Below are positions 61,879 to 64,000 of a stretch of 64,000 nucleotides of DNA, piece after piece. Origin of the DNA: Rhexocercosporidium sp. MPI-PUGE-AT-0058 (lineage: Eukaryota; Ascomycota; Leotiomycetes; Helotiales). Both the position numbers and the translations under genes were made by a program. The stretch covers positions 1,426,001 to 1,490,000 of the forward strand of contig JAGTJL010000004.1 of the NCBI GenBank assembly GCA_020746875.1, read 5' to 3'. The number at the start of each line of letters is the position of its first letter. Position 1 is the stretch's first letter. The notes below the pieces were generated by a model. That model saw only the letters and a program-made list of their open reading frames with translations. It made no database searches and was not told where the DNA came from.

Positions 61879-63406
61879 AAAAGCGCTTTGCTGGAAAGAG
61901 GATGTGAAGGGTTGGTTCGCAGCCCAGAAGGGTGTTTTGTTTAGCACAGCTGAAGTGAGGGGCTAGAGACATCCTGCATGAGAGCTGAAAAATAAGTAGA
62001 CCTAATCCAGATAGTCCCAGCCACAACGCCTCGATAAAATATGTGGTGCCCAAATTATGTTTTCAATTCTCCGAACGAGGTTTTATTTTGAGCAGTGCAA
62101 TTTTGCCGTAATTCCTAGATGGGTGTGGCCCAAACGGTGATTGATGGCTTGCCCGAGCCGATGTGAGATGAGATGTGGTTGTTGCAAGGTTACATATGGA
62201 AAGCACATTCCTCACATTGGCAGATATGGCCAGAGGAAGCTGGGAATACGGGTCAGAATTTTACTTAACCACCATTGATATGAAATCCCAACAATGCGCG
62301 TTCTGTCCTTTGCCCCTTTTTTAGCCGAGCACAGGAGCAGGTCAAGCGGATTGAATAAACAAAAACATTTCGGAAATCGAGGAGGCCATTGCAAGAGTTC
62401 GCGCCCGGTTTTGGAGCCATGTGTTCATAGCAAAAGAAGGTGACAATGGCGGCCCAGCTGCACACCGAAAGTTCTTTGCAGTGGACTCTCGTGGGAATGG
62501 GAGAAGCATACTTGATTACAGCATTAAACCTTAGATAATCGAGTACGGAAGATCGGGAGCTCTAATATAAATCAAAGTCTCACATGGTCTCACTCCGCTG
62601 GACGTATGATACAATTTAATAGCATAGAGAGATTTCATTCGGATAGCTCTGATACCACGTAAGGCAGATAGATATCTTGCCAGCAGAAGCATTTCTATAG
62701 TCCATGCATCTATAATGGTGGTTAATTTCGTGTTTCGATGTCCCTATGGCAGTAATTGACATTAGGAGATATTTTTGATGCTATTCAATTTCTAGATTTT
62801 GACGAGCTATTGGCAGTCCTCTCCCTATTGGAGACATCTACCTCCCTGAACGATGGTCTCATATCAAAAACAGTAACTGGAATATACAAGTAGTTCGAGC
62901 TCCAAACTAAACACAGCTGCGAAATAATATTCGCAAACAAAATTCGGACCAGATCAGCACTCCAAGACATTGGATTGTATTTGTAGGCTTCCTCCGCCCA
63001 GGAAAAACAAGCGGCACACCTCAAGTAAAAATGCTCACTCATTCTGCTCAAAGGGCTAGAAGGTGGATCCAGAGATAACTCATCGTTTTACTAGAACAAA
63101 AAGTCGTGAATGCTATTCAGGACACTCTGTCACCTCTACTGAGAAATTGTCAGACGGTCAAATCCTGCATCTTCAGGGCCTTGGTAGCCCGAACTTTAGG
63201 AATGTGGGGTTGTTGCCACTACCACAATTTCACTCGCGCTAGACTTTATAATTGAAGACTTTTCACGGCACTGGCAAGAACGACCCAAAACAAATCTCTG
63301 CCCAAAGGATCTAACAGAACCCAAGCTATACAGATATTTTGGCAGATACAGCAGCCAAAAAAAATTGTAAAAAAGAAGCTCCCAATGAAGAGAACCTCGG
63401 GGATAG
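61879..63406. other. Region between the HET 3 locus and the tRNA gene
   Basis: 1.5 kb, AT-rich. One 88-codon minus-strand frame (63051..62785) has a hydrophobic middle (SADLVRILFANIISQLCLVW) but no family match or start context that I trust. No repeat element or transposon ends were seen. Confidence 0.45.
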
Positions 63407-63502
63407 AGCCCGAGGTGGGACTCGAACCCACGACCTTGAGGTTTTGTGATTATCTAGATATTCACTAAGAGCCACACGCTCTACCGATTGAGCTACCCGG
63501 GC
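63407..63502 (-). tRNA. tRNA-Lys (anticodon CTT) with a 23-nt intron
   Basis: Read on the minus strand. The acceptor stem GCCCGGG pairs with CTCGGGC (one G-T). D arm: GCTC-AATCGGTA-GAGC. T arm: GTGGG-TTCGAGT-CCCAC. The anticodon loop reads CT-CTT-A, followed by an intron at 63465..63443 in the canonical position one base 3' of the anticodon. The exon anticodon stem TGTGG/CCTCA has a T-T mismatch in the middle. A partly competing pairing TGTGG/TCACA inside the intron may be the precursor fold. Internal A and B boxes are intact. Confidence 0.88.
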
Positions 63503-63693
63503 AGTCCAATTTACTTTCGAATAAGACTCGAGGCTCTTAGATGAATACATAATCGAGTTAGTGATGTGGAGACATTGTTGAAAAATTTCTCGTTTGCTAG
63601 TCTGAAGAAGTCACTGGCCCCCTGGTCATTCGAGTCATACAGTACCTAGCAGCTCTCCGTTTGCAATTTTGCCAAGTCATCAAATTGTACTCT

Positions 63694-64000
63694 TTACTTT
63701 TTCAAAATTACTTTACATGGAAATCCATCAGCTGGGTGAACAGAAGATGCAAAAACAGGATATGCTCTTTCTCCCAAGACAGTCTTCAATCCTTTTCTCG
63801 GGTGTAGCGCATCCCATTCGTCATACGCGTTACAGATATCGAATTCTCTGAGGGTCATTACAAGGACTGTTTTCATGTCCTGCATCACCAGAGTTTGCCC
63901 GATGCAGTTTCTTGGTCCAAATTCGAAAGGTCTCCAGGCTCCTTTGACGGGATACAAAGGGTCTTCGGGATCCACTAGCCAGCGTTCAGGGATGAAAGCA
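63694..64000 (-). CDS. Cytochrome P450, C-terminal fragment cut by window edge
   Basis: The last 101 codons of a P450 read leftward from the window end. The frame begins [20 protein letters not shown] (PERF-like region). It has the heme-binding loop [13 protein letters not shown] with the axial Cys, then a meander ending [21 protein letters not shown] and [15 protein letters not shown]450s oxidise lipophilic substrates at the ER membrane using NADPH-P450 reductase. The C-terminal pattern recalls P450s of polyketide-type pathways (StcS-like), but the family cannot be set from this fragment. The gene lies 190 bp from the tRNA, same strand. Confidence 0.9.
   Translation of the reverse strand, partial: AFIPERWLVDPEDPLYPVKGAWRPFEFGPRNCIGQTLVMQDMKTVLVMTLREFDICNAYDEWDALHPRKGLKTVLGERAYPVFASSVHPADGFPCKVILKK

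Noticed and set aside
63326..63550. 74-codon open frame overlapping the tRNA
   Set aside because: It runs through all tRNA arms; the tRNA explains the sequence.

Overview
This window is nuclear DNA of a filamentous ascomycete (Pezizomycotina). The signs are short introns (mostly 46-170 nt) with GTAAGT-like donors and CTAAC/CTGAC branch points, fungal families such as HET, RTA1, Zn2Cys6 and Mug190, and alpha-aminoadipate lysine synthesis. A leotiomycete is my guess from the look of the proteins; it is not demonstrated. I built exon models by hand. For nearly all genes the spliced length is a multiple of three and the joined protein matches family expectation.

Layout. 0-4.6 kb: 3' end of a RasGEF (Lte1-like) gene, then a four-exon HET gene on the minus strand. 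5.4-14.6 kb: ribosomal protein eL15, a Hul4-like HECT ubiquitin ligase, and a divergent pair of mitochondrial ribosome genes (mL61/Mrp49 and the GTPase Gep3). 15.4-29.5 kb: a ten-exon D-arabinitol-dehydrogenase-like enzyme, ribosomal protein eS10, Sde2, an N-carbamoyl-amino-acid hydrolase, a divergent pair of respiratory genes (COX12 and an MLRQ/NDUFA4-like subunit), an RRM protein and SEC31. 30-36 kb: an accessory stretch with a second HET gene and an unrecognised 323-aa gene. 37.8-53 kb: homocitrate synthase, an RTA1-family membrane protein, a small F-box protein, a Mug190-like SMP/C2 gene with a nonsense codon and two frameshifts, NagA-type deacetylase and COX11. 53.5-64 kb: a second accessory stretch with a cupin, a FAD-linked oxidoreductase, a Zn2Cys6 regulator, a third HET gene, an intron-containing tRNA-Lys(CTT), and the 3' end of a cytochrome P450 cut by the window edge.

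How the genes relate. Most are unrelated housekeeping genes, but several divergent pairs share short (230-320 bp) promoters, and two of these pairs join genes of one mitochondrial process. The three HET genes (allorecognition/programmed cell death family) sit in or beside the gene-poor stretches. No transposon, CRISPR array or complete biosynthetic cluster was seen. The most unusual items are an eS10 start codon split AT|G by an intron, several micro-exons (11, 16, 16 and 22 nt), the likely mug190 pseudogene, and the orphan gene beside the second HET gene.
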